A DNA stretch of 33,522 nucleotides from an uncultured Clostridia bacterium (GTDB lineage Bacteria; Bacillota; Clostridia; TANB77; CAG-508), in assembly GCA_949746285.1 (NCBI GenBank), contig CATJZH010000142.1:1-33522 (forward strand). The letters run 5' to 3'. Below are positions 19,518 through 28,857 of the stretch, one piece after another; position 1 is the stretch's first letter, and every line of letters starts with the position of its first letter. The position numbers and the translations under genes are program-made. The notes below the pieces were generated by a model. It made no database searches. It was not told where the DNA came from and saw only the letters and a list, made by a program, of their open reading frames with translations.

Positions 19518-20786
19518 ATGCTTATGTATAAGTACATAATTAAAGGTGGCAAAAAGCTACATGGAGAAGTAGATGTATCTGGATCAAAAAACGCAAGTTT
19601 ACCAATACTAGCTGCTACTATTATAAGTGGAAAAACGACAAAATTATATAATGTACCAGATATACAAGATGTTAGAATAACACTTCAAATTTTAAAAGAA
19701 TTAGGTTGCAAAGTAAAAAAGGAAAAAAATAAAATTATTATTAATTCTAAGTATATGAACAAAACAACTATACCAGATGATTTAATGAGAAAACTTAGAT
19801 CATCAGTAATAATTGCTGGTGCAATTATTGCAAGATTTAAAAAGGTACAGTTTTCTTATCCAGGTGGATGTGATATAGGTTCAAGACCTATAAATTTACA
19901 TTTAGAAAATTTTCAAAAAATTGGTATAAAAATTGATGAAAATAGTAGATATATTGAATGTAAATGTGATAGAATAGAAACGAAAAATATAGAGTTAGAT
20001 TTTCCAAGTGTAGGAGCAACTGAAAATTTAATTTTAGCCTCTGTACTTGGAGAACATGAAGTCATAATAAATAATGCTGCTATGGAGCCAGAAATAATAG
20101 ATTTAATCAATTTTTTAACTAGAATGGGAGCAAAAATTTATGGTGCAGGAACAAATATTATAAAAATAAAAGGTGTAAAATCATTAAAAGAAATTTCTTA
20201 TAAAATAATGCCAGATAGAATAGAAGCAGGAACTTTGCTAATTGCAGGAGCAATAACAAATGGAATGATAAAAGTAAATAGCGTAGTTCCAGAGCATATA
20301 GGTCCAGTAATAAATAAATTAGAAGAAGTAGGTTGTGAAATAAAAGTTACACCTAACTCAATATATTTAAATGCATCTAACAAAAAATTAAAAGCAGTAG
20401 ATATAAAAACAATGCCATACCCAGGATTTCCAACAGATTTACAACCATTGTTTTCAACATTGCTTACTGTTTGTTCAGGAACATCAATTATTAGTGAAAA
20501 TATTTTTGAAAATAGATTTAAGTTTATGCAAGAAATACAAAGAATGGGGGCTAAATCAACAATAGAAGGAAAAACACTAATAATAAAAGGAGTAAAAAGA
20601 TTACATGGGGCAGACTTAGAAAGTACAGATTTAAGAGGTGGAGCATCAATGGTACTTGCAGGACTTTCTGCTAAAGGAGTAACTAAGGTTAGCAGACTTG
20701 AATATTTAATTAGAGGGTATGAAAATTTAGATAGAAAGCTAAATGAGTTAGGAGCAGAAATTACTAGAGAAGAAGAGGGTGAGTAA
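19518..20786 (+). CDS. murA: UDP-N-acetylglucosamine 1-carboxyvinyltransferase
   Basis: VSGSKNASLPILAATI; active-site PGGCDIGSRPINLHL; RGGASMVLAGLSAKG. Confidence 0.95.
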   Translation: MLMYKYIIKGGKKLHGEVDVSGSKNASLPILAATIISGKTTKLYNVPDIQDVRITLQILKELGCKVKKEKNKIIINSKYMNKTTIPDDLMRKLRSSVIIAGAIIARFKKVQFSYPGGCDIGSRPINLHLENFQKIGIKIDENSRYIECKCDRIETKNIELDFPSVGATENLILASVLGEHEVIINNAAMEPEIIDLINFLTRMGAKIYGAGTNIIKIKGVKSLKEISYKIMPDRIEAGTLLIAGAITNGMIKVNSVVPEHIGPVINKLEEVGCEIKVTPNSIYLNASNKKLKAVDIKTMPYPGFPTDLQPLFSTLLTVCSGTSIISENIFENRFKFMQEIQRMGAKSTIEGKTLIIKGVKRLHGADLESTDLRGGASMVLAGLSAKGVTKVSRLEYLIRGYENLDRKLNELGAEITREEEGE

Positions 20787-20789
20787 TTA

Positions 20790-21632
20790 TTGGATGATGA
20801 AATAATTATTGGTATAGACGTAAAAAACAATTCTAATAAAAAGAAAAAAGTAAAAAAGAAATCTCAAAAGCCAAAAAACAAAAAAGAAAATAATCCAAAA
20901 CAGAAAAAATCTAGGTCAGGAAAAAAAATTGGAATTATATTGCTTTTTATCATATTGGTTGTAATAATTTTAGGCTCAAGTCTTTTTAACATAAAAAAAA
21001 TAGAAGTAACGGGAAATAGCAGAATTTCAAATGAAATGGTAATCAGTTTATCTGGATTAGAACTTTATAAAAATATATTTACATTTAATAAATTATCAGT
21101 AATAGGAAAAATAAAAGAAAATGCTTATATAAAAAATGTAAAAATAAAGAGAAAGTTGCCAGATACAGTTAAAATAACTGTGCAAGAAAAAACACCAAGA
21201 TACATAATTCAAATTGCAGATAGTTATGCATATATAAATAATCAAGGATATATATTGGAAATAAGTACTGAAAAAGAAAATATGCCAATTTTAACTGGAA
21301 TTACAACAGATTTATCAAATATTAAAGAAGGCGAAAGACTAAGTGTAGAAGACTTAAAGAAGATGGATATGGTAATAAAGATTTGTGAAATAGCCAAAAG
21401 TAACGATTTAAAAGATTTAATTACGAAAATTGATATTACAGATGATAGAAATTATACAATAATATTAGAAACAGAAGGAAAAACAGTTTATTTAGGAGAT
21501 TGTTCAGATTTAAATACAAGAATGTTATATTTAAAATCAGTTTTAGAAGCATCATCAGGAAAAAAAGGAGAACTATTCTTAAATGTAGATTTAAATTCTG
21601 ATAATGTATATTTTAGACCAAGTAGCAATTAA
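20790..21632 (+). CDS. ftsQ: Cell division protein FtsQ/DivIB (POTRA)
   Basis: Basic N-terminus, TM, IKKIEVTGNSRISNEMVISLSGLELYKNIF...; follows murA. Confidence 0.88.
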   Translation: MDDEIIIGIDVKNNSNKKKKVKKKSQKPKNKKENNPKQKKSRSGKKIGIILLFIILVVIILGSSLFNIKKIEVTGNSRISNEMVISLSGLELYKNIFTFNKLSVIGKIKENAYIKNVKIKRKLPDTVKITVQEKTPRYIIQIADSYAYINNQGYILEISTEKENMPILTGITTDLSNIKEGERLSVEDLKKMDMVIKICEIAKSNDLKDLITKIDITDDRNYTIILETEGKTVYLGDCSDLNTRMLYLKSVLEASSGKKGELFLNVDLNSDNVYFRPSSN

Positions 21633-21652
21633 GAAATGAAAGGAGAACTATA

Positions 21653-22387
21653 GTGAATCAAAAAAGGAAAATAAAAATAGCAATACTATTGGGAATGATG
21701 TGTATGTTTTTAACATTAGGAATTTGCATTCAAATTAATACAGTAAAAAATAGTACAACAACAGTAGGAAGAACACTAGTTGAAAATGAATTACGAGATA
21801 GTGTATTAAGATGGAAACAAAAATATGAAAATGCATACTACAAATTAGAAAGAGAAGAAGAAGAGTTAGCAAATTTAAGACAAAAAGTATCAAGTAAAGA
21901 TAATAATGCTAGTAATTTAAGTTCAAAACTAGAAAAATATAATGAGCTTTTAGGAAATACAGAAGTAACAGGAAAAGGAATTGAAATTACATTAAAAGAT
22001 GGAGATAGTTCGATTTTAAAAAATTCTGCTAATAATCTTGTAGTTCATGATGGAGATATACTAGAAGTTGTAAATGCACTTAAAAATGCAAAAGCAGAAG
22101 CAATTTCTGTAAATGACCAGAGAATAGTTAGTACAACAGCAATAACTTGTGTAGGGAATGTAGTAAAAATAAATGGAGAAAAAGTTGGAGCACCATTTGT
22201 TATAAAAGCAGTAGGAAATCCAAGTATGCTTTTAGGAGCAGTTACTATGACTGGAGGATATATTGAAATATTAGAAAATGATGGTGTTGATGTAAATATA
22301 AAACAAGTTGAAAAGGAAAAGGAATCAATAACTATTCCAAAATATAATGGAATATATAAACTTGAATATGGAACAATTTATGAATAG
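21653..22387 (+). CDS. DUF881 family protein
   Basis: TM plus coiled coil plus GKGIEITLKDG...AEAISVNDQRIV...GAPFVIKAVG. Confidence 0.88.
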   Translation: MNQKRKIKIAILLGMMCMFLTLGICIQINTVKNSTTTVGRTLVENELRDSVLRWKQKYENAYYKLEREEEELANLRQKVSSKDNNASNLSSKLEKYNELLGNTEVTGKGIEITLKDGDSSILKNSANNLVVHDGDILEVVNALKNAKAEAISVNDQRIVSTTAITCVGNVVKINGEKVGAPFVIKAVGNPSMLLGAVTMTGGYIEILENDGVDVNIKQVEKEKESITIPKYNGIYKLEYGTIYE

Positions 22388-22398
22388 AGGTGAGAAAT

Positions 22399-23058
22399 TT
22401 GAATGGAAAAATAACAATGACAATATCTATAGGATGTACTGCTTTAATTTTAACTATGGTAATGTTTACACAATTTAAAACAGTAGGAGAAACAGATATA
22501 ACGGCAATAGAAACAATGAGAGAAACAGAATTAAGAGCAGAACTTGCTAGTTGGAAATCTAAATATGAAGAGATAGAAACTAAGATAGAAGAAAGAGAAA
22601 AAACAATAGGAGAATATAATTCAGAATTAGAAAATAATCAAAATAGTTTAAAAATTTTAGAAAATGAAGTAAAAGAAGCAGAAAGTTATTTAGGATATAC
22701 AGCTTTAAAAGGTGAAGGTATAGTAGTAACTTTAAAAGATAATGAAATATACAATATAGATCACACAGATTTACTAAGACTTGTTAATGAATTAAAAGTA
22801 GCAGGAGCAGAAGCTGTTTCTATAAATGATGAGAGAATTATAGGAGCATCAGAAATTACTGAAATAAATAATAGGATAATAGTAGTAAATACTAAAAGAA
22901 TTGCAGGGCCATATGTAGTAAAAGCAATTGGAGATAAAAAATATTTTGAAAGTGCTTTAACAATAAAGGGTGGATATATAGATGAAATTACAGGAAGTGG
23001 AAAAGACATAGAATATAATGTTCAAGATAATATTGTTGTTCCAGCATATGAAGGATAA
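22399..23058 (+). CDS. DUF881 family protein (tandem paralog)
   Basis: GEGIVVTLKDN...AEAVSINDERIIGASEI...GPYVVKAIG; TTG 22399 preferred over GTG 22390. Confidence 0.87.
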   Translation: MNGKITMTISIGCTALILTMVMFTQFKTVGETDITAIETMRETELRAELASWKSKYEEIETKIEEREKTIGEYNSELENNQNSLKILENEVKEAESYLGYTALKGEGIVVTLKDNEIYNIDHTDLLRLVNELKVAGAEAVSINDERIIGASEITEINNRIIVVNTKRIAGPYVVKAIGDKKYFESALTIKGGYIDEITGSGKDIEYNVQDNIVVPAYEG

Positions 23059-23091
23059 TAAAAAAATAATGTTAAAATAGGAGGAGAAGAG

Positions 23092-23484
23092 ATGATATAT
23101 ATTGCAATAATTATAGGGTGTATAGTAGGAGCCATAATAGGAGCATTTGCACCAGTAATTCCATATACATATTCTAGTTATTTATCAATAGCTATAGTAG
23201 CAGCATTAGATACAGTTTTTGGAGGAATAGCTTCAGTTGTTAAAGGAAATTTTGATTTAAAAATATTTTTATCTGGATTTTTTGGAAATTCCATTTTAGC
23301 AATAGCATTAACATACTTAGGAGAAAAACTAAATGTAGATATTTATTTAGCTGCAATAGTAGTATTTGTAGGAAGAATGTTTATGAATCTAGGTACAATA
23401 AGAAGATATTATATAGAAAAATGGATAAATATAATAGAAAAAAAGAATAAAAATAGAAAACAACAAAAAACAAATGAAGCATAA
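23092..23484 (+). CDS. sbp: Small basic protein (DUF1290)
   Basis: GAFAPVIPYTYSSYLSIAIVAALDTVFGG; located before ftsA. Confidence 0.9.
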   Translation: MIYIAIIIGCIVGAIIGAFAPVIPYTYSSYLSIAIVAALDTVFGGIASVVKGNFDLKIFLSGFFGNSILAIALTYLGEKLNVDIYLAAIVVFVGRMFMNLGTIRRYYIEKWINIIEKKNKNRKQQKTNEA

Positions 23485-23498
23485 AAAGTAAAGAATTG

Positions 23499-23537
23499 AT
23501 AATGCTATACAGTATATAGGTATAGCATTATTTTTGT
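23499..23537 (+). terminator. Terminator after sbp
   Basis: aatgctatac-agtatatag-gtatagcatt-attttt. Confidence 0.8.
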
Positions 23538-23540
23538 GCA

Positions 23541-23554
23541 AAATTCGACAAAAA
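23541..23554. promoter_or_regulatory. Candidate Spo0A box (TTCGACA = reverse complement of TGTCGAA)
   Basis: aaattcgacaaaaa; reverse strand reads TTTTTGTCGAATTT, exact to the 7-bp core. Confidence 0.55.
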
Positions 23555-23569
23555 TGAGAAAAAAACAAG

Positions 23570-23598
23570 TTGAATTTTATCGAAAAATGATGTATAGT
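23570..23598 (+). promoter_or_regulatory. Candidate promoter TTGAAT-N17-TATAGT upstream of ftsA
   Basis: Spacing 17; a near-0A box TATCGAA lies within the spacer. Confidence 0.4.
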
Positions 23599-23633
23599 AT
23601 AAAATGCATTTGAAATTTTTCAAGAATAACAAA

Positions 23634-23698
23634 AATATTACATTTTAATTACAAAAATATATCATTTTCACTTGACTTTTTACTCAAAATGTAATATT
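23634..23698. repeat. 13-bp perfect inverted repeat AATATTACATTTT / AAAATGTAATATT
   Basis: Arms 23634-23646 and 23686-23698, flanking and overlapping the proximal promoter. Confidence 0.6.
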
Positions 23699-23700
23699 CT
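23672..23700 (+). promoter_or_regulatory. Sigma-A-like promoter TTGACT-N17-TATTCT upstream of ftsA
   Basis: Near-consensus -35, 17-bp spacer; -10 overlaps the arm of a 13-bp inverted repeat. Confidence 0.5.
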
Positions 23701-23764
23701 TATCCCATAAGATTTTTGAAAAATTAAAAAATAAAAAAGTAATTTATAGATGGAGGAGTTAACT

Positions 23765-24997
23765 TTGGCAATAGGGGATATAATTGTTGGTATCGATATA
23801 GGAACCTCTAAAGTTAGTACTTTCGTTGGAGAAGTTAATAATTTCAATCAAATTGAAATTATATGTAGTACAAGCAGCAAATGTTCAGCAATTCAAAAAG
23901 GAAGAATTGTAGACGAAGAAGAACTAAGTATGGCAATAGCCAAAACAATTACAGAAGTTGAAGAAATTTCTAATTTACAAATAAATTCTGCTTATACAAC
24001 TATACCTGGCAAGTATATAACAATAGTTCAAAATAGTATCGTAAAAGAGGCAAAAGACAAATTGTCTGGAATATCAATAAAAGATGTTGCGTCAGCAATA
24101 ATTCAAGTTAGAGATATAGAAATCCCAGATGATAAAGTCTTAATAGACATAGTACCAGATAAGTTTATATTAGAAGATGGTAAAGCAGTAGAAGATCCTG
24201 TTGGCAAATTTAGTAATAGTTTTACATTAACTGCACAAATTATATTAGCAGAAAAAGAATATATAAGACAACTAACATCTATATTTAAAAAAGCTGGAGT
24301 AGAAATTGATGGTGTTGTTCCAATATCATTAGCAGAAAGAAACTTAGTTTTAGATACAAATGAATTAACAGATAATGTTATGGTTTTAGACATAGGGGCA
24401 GGAAATACAGAAATAGGAATTTTTAATGGTTCAACTTTTGTGTATACAAATACTATTTCTTTAGGTGGAGACAATATTACGAGTGATATATCATATGTAT
24501 TAAACATATCTAATGAAGAAGCAGAAAAACTAAAAAGGCAATATGGTTTGGCACTAAAATCTTTTATAGATAATGACAATAATATAGTGTTAAATACCTG
24601 TAGAAATGTAGATTCTAAAAATACAACAATAAAAAGTTCAGAGCTTATAGAAATAATTGAAGCAAGAATTGAAGAAATATTTACTTTAGTTAATAAAGAT
24701 ATAATTTCAAATGGAATAAAAAATAATATAAACAATGTAATATTAACAGGAGAAGGAATTACTAATATTAACAAAAGTGATATGGCAGGAAAAATAATTT
24801 TAAATATTCCTGTAAAAATTTCTACTGGAAGACTTGTAAGCACAGTAAAATCTACTTATAGGGTAGGATATGCATTAGTAAGATATATAGCAGCAAGGCC
24901 TTATGCAAAAACAGTTTCTAGCAGTATATCTGTAAAAACAGAGAAAAATTTACTAAAGACAGTTATGGAAAAAGTAAAAGATTTTTTCTATTCATAA
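23765..24997 (+). CDS. ftsA: Cell division protein FtsA
   Basis: VGIDIGTSKVSTFVGEV; MVLDIGAGNTEIGIF; TTG start 23765 after GGAGGAG SD. Confidence 0.93.
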   Translation: MAIGDIIVGIDIGTSKVSTFVGEVNNFNQIEIICSTSSKCSAIQKGRIVDEEELSMAIAKTITEVEEISNLQINSAYTTIPGKYITIVQNSIVKEAKDKLSGISIKDVASAIIQVRDIEIPDDKVLIDIVPDKFILEDGKAVEDPVGKFSNSFTLTAQIILAEKEYIRQLTSIFKKAGVEIDGVVPISLAERNLVLDTNELTDNVMVLDIGAGNTEIGIFNGSTFVYTNTISLGGDNITSDISYVLNISNEEAEKLKRQYGLALKSFIDNDNNIVLNTCRNVDSKNTTIKSSELIEIIEARIEEIFTLVNKDIISNGIKNNINNVILTGEGITNINKSDMAGKIILNIPVKISTGRLVSTVKSTYRVGYALVRYIAARPYAKTVSSSISVKTEKNLLKTVMEKVKDFFYS

Positions 24998-25055
24998 AAC
25001 AAGTTTTTAATTTTAATATATATAGTAAAGAGATTTAGAAGGGGGAAGTAATCTT

Positions 25056-26195
25056 ATGATTATGGATGAGAACGACTTGAATTATATGATGGATGGAACA
25101 GCTACTATAAAAGTTATAGGAGTTGGTGGTGCTGGAAATAATGCTGTAAATAGAATGATAGAAGCAGGAATAAGAAATGTAGAATTTATAGCAGTAAATA
25201 CAGATAGACAAACTTTAAATGAATCAAAAGCAGGTTCTAAAATTCAAATTGGAGAAAAGCTTACAAGAGGATTAGGAGCAGGAGCTAACCCAGACATAGG
25301 AGCACAAGCAGCAGAAGAAAGTAGAGCAGAAATAGCAGAAGTATTAAAAGGTGCAGATATGGTATTTGTAACAGCTGGTATGGGAGGAGGAACTGGAACA
25401 GGTGCAGCCTCAATAGTAGCTTCAACAGCTAAAGAATTAGGAATATTAACAATAGGTGTTGTAACAAAACCATTTACATTTGAAGGTAAAAAAAGATTAG
25501 CACAAGCTGAAAGAGGTGTAGCTAGTTTAAAAGGAAAAGTAGATACATTAGTAGTAATTCCAAACGATAAATTACTACAAGTAATAGATAGAAAAACATC
25601 AATGGTAGAAGCATTTAGAATGGCAGATGATGTTTTAAGACAAGGTGTACAAGGTATATCAGACTTAATATCAGTACCTGGTGTTATAAACTTAGATTTT
25701 GCAGATGTTAGAACAATAATGTTAAATCAAGGAATGGCACATATGGGAATAGGAAGTGCAAGCGGAGAAAATAGAGCAGAAGATGCTGCAAAACAAGCTA
25801 TTCAAAGTCCATTATTAGAAACTTCAATAGAAGGAGCAAGAGGAATTATAATAAATATTACAGGTGGAAGTGATATGGGATTACATGAAGCAAATACAGC
25901 AGCAGAATTAGTACAAAGAAGTGCAGATCCTGAAGCAAATATTATTTTCGGTACAGTTATAGATGACTCTATGGGAGATGAATTACAAATAACAGTTATA
26001 GCAACAGGATTTGAAAAAGAAGAAGAAAGAAAAACAAATACACAATATGAAAACATAGTAGCTGAAGCATGGAAGAAGAGAGGTTCAAATAGTATATCTT
26101 CTCAACCAATAAGTACTCCTCAAAGTGAATCATCAAATGGAGATTTAGATATCCCAACATTCTTAAGAAAGAATAGAGGTTTAGGAAATAAGTAA
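25056..26195 (+). CDS. ftsZ: Cell division protein FtsZ
   Basis: [27 protein letters not shown] tubulin signature; C-terminal [11 protein letters not shown]. Confidence 0.98.
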   Translation: MIMDENDLNYMMDGTATIKVIGVGGAGNNAVNRMIEAGIRNVEFIAVNTDRQTLNESKAGSKIQIGEKLTRGLGAGANPDIGAQAAEESRAEIAEVLKGADMVFVTAGMGGGTGTGAASIVASTAKELGILTIGVVTKPFTFEGKKRLAQAERGVASLKGKVDTLVVIPNDKLLQVIDRKTSMVEAFRMADDVLRQGVQGISDLISVPGVINLDFADVRTIMLNQGMAHMGIGSASGENRAEDAAKQAIQSPLLETSIEGARGIIINITGGSDMGLHEANTAAELVQRSADPEANIIFGTVIDDSMGDELQITVIATGFEKEEERKTNTQYENIVAEAWKKRGSNSISSQPISTPQSESSNGDLDIPTFLRKNRGLGNK

Positions 26196-26223
26196 TATAA
26201 ATACCTAATTTTATCATATAAAG

Positions 26224-26260
26224 AAAGAAATAATCTATTTTTGTAGATTATTTCTTTTTT
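26224..26260 (+). terminator. Terminator after ftsZ
   Basis: 14-bp stem aaagaaataatcta/tagattatttcttt plus T-tract. Confidence 0.85.
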
Positions 26261-26338
26261 TCTGCCTCATAAAATGACAGTATTTTTAAAATTATAGTAG
26301 TAAAATTATTTTATATTTAAACTAAAGAAAGGGACAAA

Positions 26339-27241
26339 ATGACTATATATTTAGATGTTGTATTTTTTGAAAATGTTGTTTTAAACTATATAATAATTTT
26401 ATCTACAGCATTAATAAGTAAGTCAAAAATTAACACCAAAAGAATAATATTATCAAGTATGATAGGAGGCATATTTGCAATTTTAAATTATATGGTAGAT
26501 ATGCAAATGTTTTTTAGCATTATTATAAAAATAATTATTTCAATAATAATGATATTAGTTGCATTTGAAAATTATCATATAAAGAAAGTATTTAAGCAAT
26601 TAGTTTTTTTCTATTTGGTATCATTTACTTTTGGTGGAATAGCATTTATGCTTTTATTCTTTGTCAATCCAAATAATATTATAGTAAAAGGAAATCATTT
26701 TGTTGGAACATATCCTATAAAAATTGCTGTATTGGCAGGTGGTATGGGCTTTATAATAATAAGCTTAGTAACAAAAATAATAAAAGATAAAATTAATAAA
26801 AAGATAATGATATGTGAATTAGAAATATTTTATAATGGAAAAGTTAAAAAAGTTAAAACTATGCTAGATACAGGCAATTTATTAAAAGAACCAATAAGTC
26901 AGGCTGATGTTGTAATAGTAGAAAAACATAGTCTACAAGGAATAGTACAAGATGAACTATTAAAAGATGTATCAAGTGTATTAGATGGAAATTTAATTGA
27001 AGAGAAAAGTAATTATTCATACAATTTTAAATTAATTCCCTTTTCATCTTTAGGAAATGATAATGGACTTTTAGTAGGCTTTAAACCAGATTACATAAAA
27101 GTATATGGGGAAGAAGAGTGTATACGAGACGATGTTTTAATAGGAATATATGATGGAAAATTATCTAGAACAAATATGTATACAAGTTTAATAGGTTTAA
27201 ATGTTTTAGACAATTCTAAAAAATTAGAAAAAATAGTTTAA
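26339..27241 (+). CDS. spoIIGA: Sigma-E processing peptidase SpoIIGA
   Basis: IYLDVVFFENVVLNYIIILSTA, TM helices, KTMLDTGNLLKEPIS aspartyl-protease-like motif; adjacent to sigE. Confidence 0.93.
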   Translation: MTIYLDVVFFENVVLNYIIILSTALISKSKINTKRIILSSMIGGIFAILNYMVDMQMFFSIIIKIIISIIMILVAFENYHIKKVFKQLVFFYLVSFTFGGIAFMLLFFVNPNNIIVKGNHFVGTYPIKIAVLAGGMGFIIISLVTKIIKDKINKKIMICELEIFYNGKVKKVKTMLDTGNLLKEPISQADVVIVEKHSLQGIVQDELLKDVSSVLDGNLIEEKSNYSYNFKLIPFSSLGNDNGLLVGFKPDYIKVYGEEECIRDDVLIGIYDGKLSRTNMYTSLIGLNVLDNSKKLEKIV

Positions 27242-27268
27242 ATATAAATTTGTTAAGGAGGTAAAACA

Positions 27269-28003
27269 ATGAATTTTTTTAAAACTTTTAAAAGTAAAGT
27301 AATGAAGATACTTGGAAAATACTGCTATAGAGATAATATAAACAAATTTCCAGTTTTTTATATAAAAGGAAATCAAACTCTACCACCACCACTTGATAGT
27401 ATAGAAGAAGAAAAACTTTTGCAGAAATTGATGTTGGAAGATAAAGATGCAAAACAAATTTTAGTAGAGAGAAATTTAAGATTAGTCGTATATATTGCTA
27501 AAAAATTTGAAAATACAGGAATTGATTTTGAAGATTTAATTTCTATTGGAACTATAGGTTTAATGAAAGCAGTAAATACATTTAATGTTGATAAAAATAT
27601 TAAACTTGCAACATATGCTTCTAGATGTATTGAAAACGAGATATTAATGCAACTTAGAAAAAATACTAAAATAAAAAATGAAGTTTCTATAGATGAGCCA
27701 CTAAATAAAGATGGAGATGGAAATGAACTATTATTATCAGACATATTGGGTACAGATAATGATATAACTTCAAGAAAAATCGAAAATGAAGTTGATATGT
27801 CTTTACTTAAAATTGCTATAAGTAAATTAGATAGTAGAGAAAAATATATAATGCAGCTTAGATTTGGAATTGATGGAAATGGAAAAGAGAAGACGCAAAA
27901 AGAAGTTGCAGATATGCTTGGAATTTCTCAGAGTTATATTTCAAGACTTGAAAAGAAAATAATGAACAAAATGAAAAAGGAAATTATGAGTAAGACAGGA
28001 TAA
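27269..28003 (+). CDS. sigE: Sporulation sigma factor SigE
   Basis: [55 protein letters not shown]; region 4 [21 protein letters not shown]. Confidence 0.95.
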   Translation: MNFFKTFKSKVMKILGKYCYRDNINKFPVFYIKGNQTLPPPLDSIEEEKLLQKLMLEDKDAKQILVERNLRLVVYIAKKFENTGIDFEDLISIGTIGLMKAVNTFNVDKNIKLATYASRCIENEILMQLRKNTKIKNEVSIDEPLNKDGDGNELLLSDILGTDNDITSRKIENEVDMSLLKIAISKLDSREKYIMQLRFGIDGNGKEKTQKEVADMLGISQSYISRLEKKIMNKMKKEIMSKTG

Positions 28004-28032
28004 TTGTAAATAATTAATAAGAACTTAGTTAT

Positions 28033-28070
28033 AAAAGGAATGTTTCTTTAAAAAGATAACATTCCTTTTT
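28033..28070 (+). terminator. Terminator after sigE
   Basis: aaaaggaatgtt...aacattccttttt. Confidence 0.85.
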
Positions 28071-28083
28071 ATATATCAAAAAA

Positions 28084-28142
28084 AGATAAACAAAGATAAA
28101 GAAAGATAAAAAAAATTTATCTTTCTTTATCTTTGTTTATCT
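28084..28142. repeat. Perfect 27-bp inverted repeat with internal 10-bp GATAAA periodicity, 5-nt loop
   Basis: AGATAAACAAAGATAAAGAAAGATAAA (28084-28110) / TTTATCTTTCTTTATCTTTGTTTATCT (28116-28142). Confidence 0.85.
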
Positions 28143-28302
28143 GATTTGAAATTTTGTGCTAAAATATAATAGTTCTATATGGAAGTTTTAGATAGAACAA
28201 ATTTGCCAGTTGAAGAGTAAATAGTTTTAATATTCAATTGGCTAAATAAAGCAGGAAAATGATGTTAAAAGAAGAATGACAAAACAATAGGAGGATAACT
28301 AA

Positions 28303-28762
28303 ATGAAGAAAATGAAAATGCTTTTTTTAGCAACAATTATGTGCATCTGCACACTTGGAACAACAGTACTTGCAGCAGATGAAAAAGTAAGTACTACAGA
28401 GTATGACTTTGAAGTCACTCCAGATATGGTAGAAAATGGAGTAGTAACTTTATCAACTGCTGCAGTAGATAATACATTTAATGTAACAGGTTCTCACACA
28501 GGGAGCACGCGGACCTATCGAGGAAATACATTAAGATATCAAAATTACTGATACTAATGGTAGAGCTGTAGATAACATTATGGCGGTAAGATTATATAAA
28601 AGTAATGGAACCTTAGTAAATGAAAGTCAATTTTGGGCAAATGGTCAAGAGGTATCCAAAAGTGTTGAAATCTCTAATGGCGGTTCATACTATTTCCAAT
28701 ATCTTACTGCTTATGGTGCAACACGTGCTTTACGAGTACATATGATAATTAAAACATATTAA
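28303..28762 (+). pseudogene. Small secreted protein disrupted by a frameshift
   Basis: Signal peptide in ORF 28303-28551; removing one A after codon TTA (about 28533) joins ...TYRGNTL to DIKITDTNGRAVDNIMAVRLYKSNG... running to 28762. Confidence 0.7.
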
Positions 28763-28810
28763 TAAAAATATCATTTTTCTGCTTTAAAAAGAAATCCTAG
28801 ATAGGAACTT

Positions 28811-28850
28811 ATAATTCAAAATCCAACTTTATAGTTGGATTTTGAATTAT
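28811..28850. terminator. Perfect 17-bp stem-loop between convergent genes
   Basis: ATAATTCAAAATCCAAC-tttata-GTTGGATTTTGAATTAT. Confidence 0.65.
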
Positions 28851-28857
28851 ATAAAAT

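Noticed and set aside
20198-20830. 210-aa antisense ORF over murA
   Set aside because: Shadow ORF of the AT-rich murA coding sequence; Ser/Ile-rich product with no recognisable motif.
24103-24843. 246-aa antisense ORF over ftsA
   Set aside because: Same reasoning: ftsA is clear on the + strand and this is a compositional mirror.
26262-26338. Spo0A-type promoter directly before spoIIGA
   Set aside because: No TGTCGAA/TTCGACA core found, and candidate -35/-10 spacing was poor.
28084-28142. CRISPR array
   Set aside because: Units are too short (10 bp) with no unique spacers, and form a single hairpin.
28146-28170. TTGAAA...TATAAT promoter for the small secreted gene
   Set aside because: Spacing is only 13 bp; the TATAAT may be used, but I could not define a proper -35.
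28580-28762. Independent 60-aa gene
   Set aside because: Codons upstream of its ATG in the same frame continue a sensible protein (DIKITDTNGRAVDNI), so it is the 3' part of the frameshifted secreted gene.
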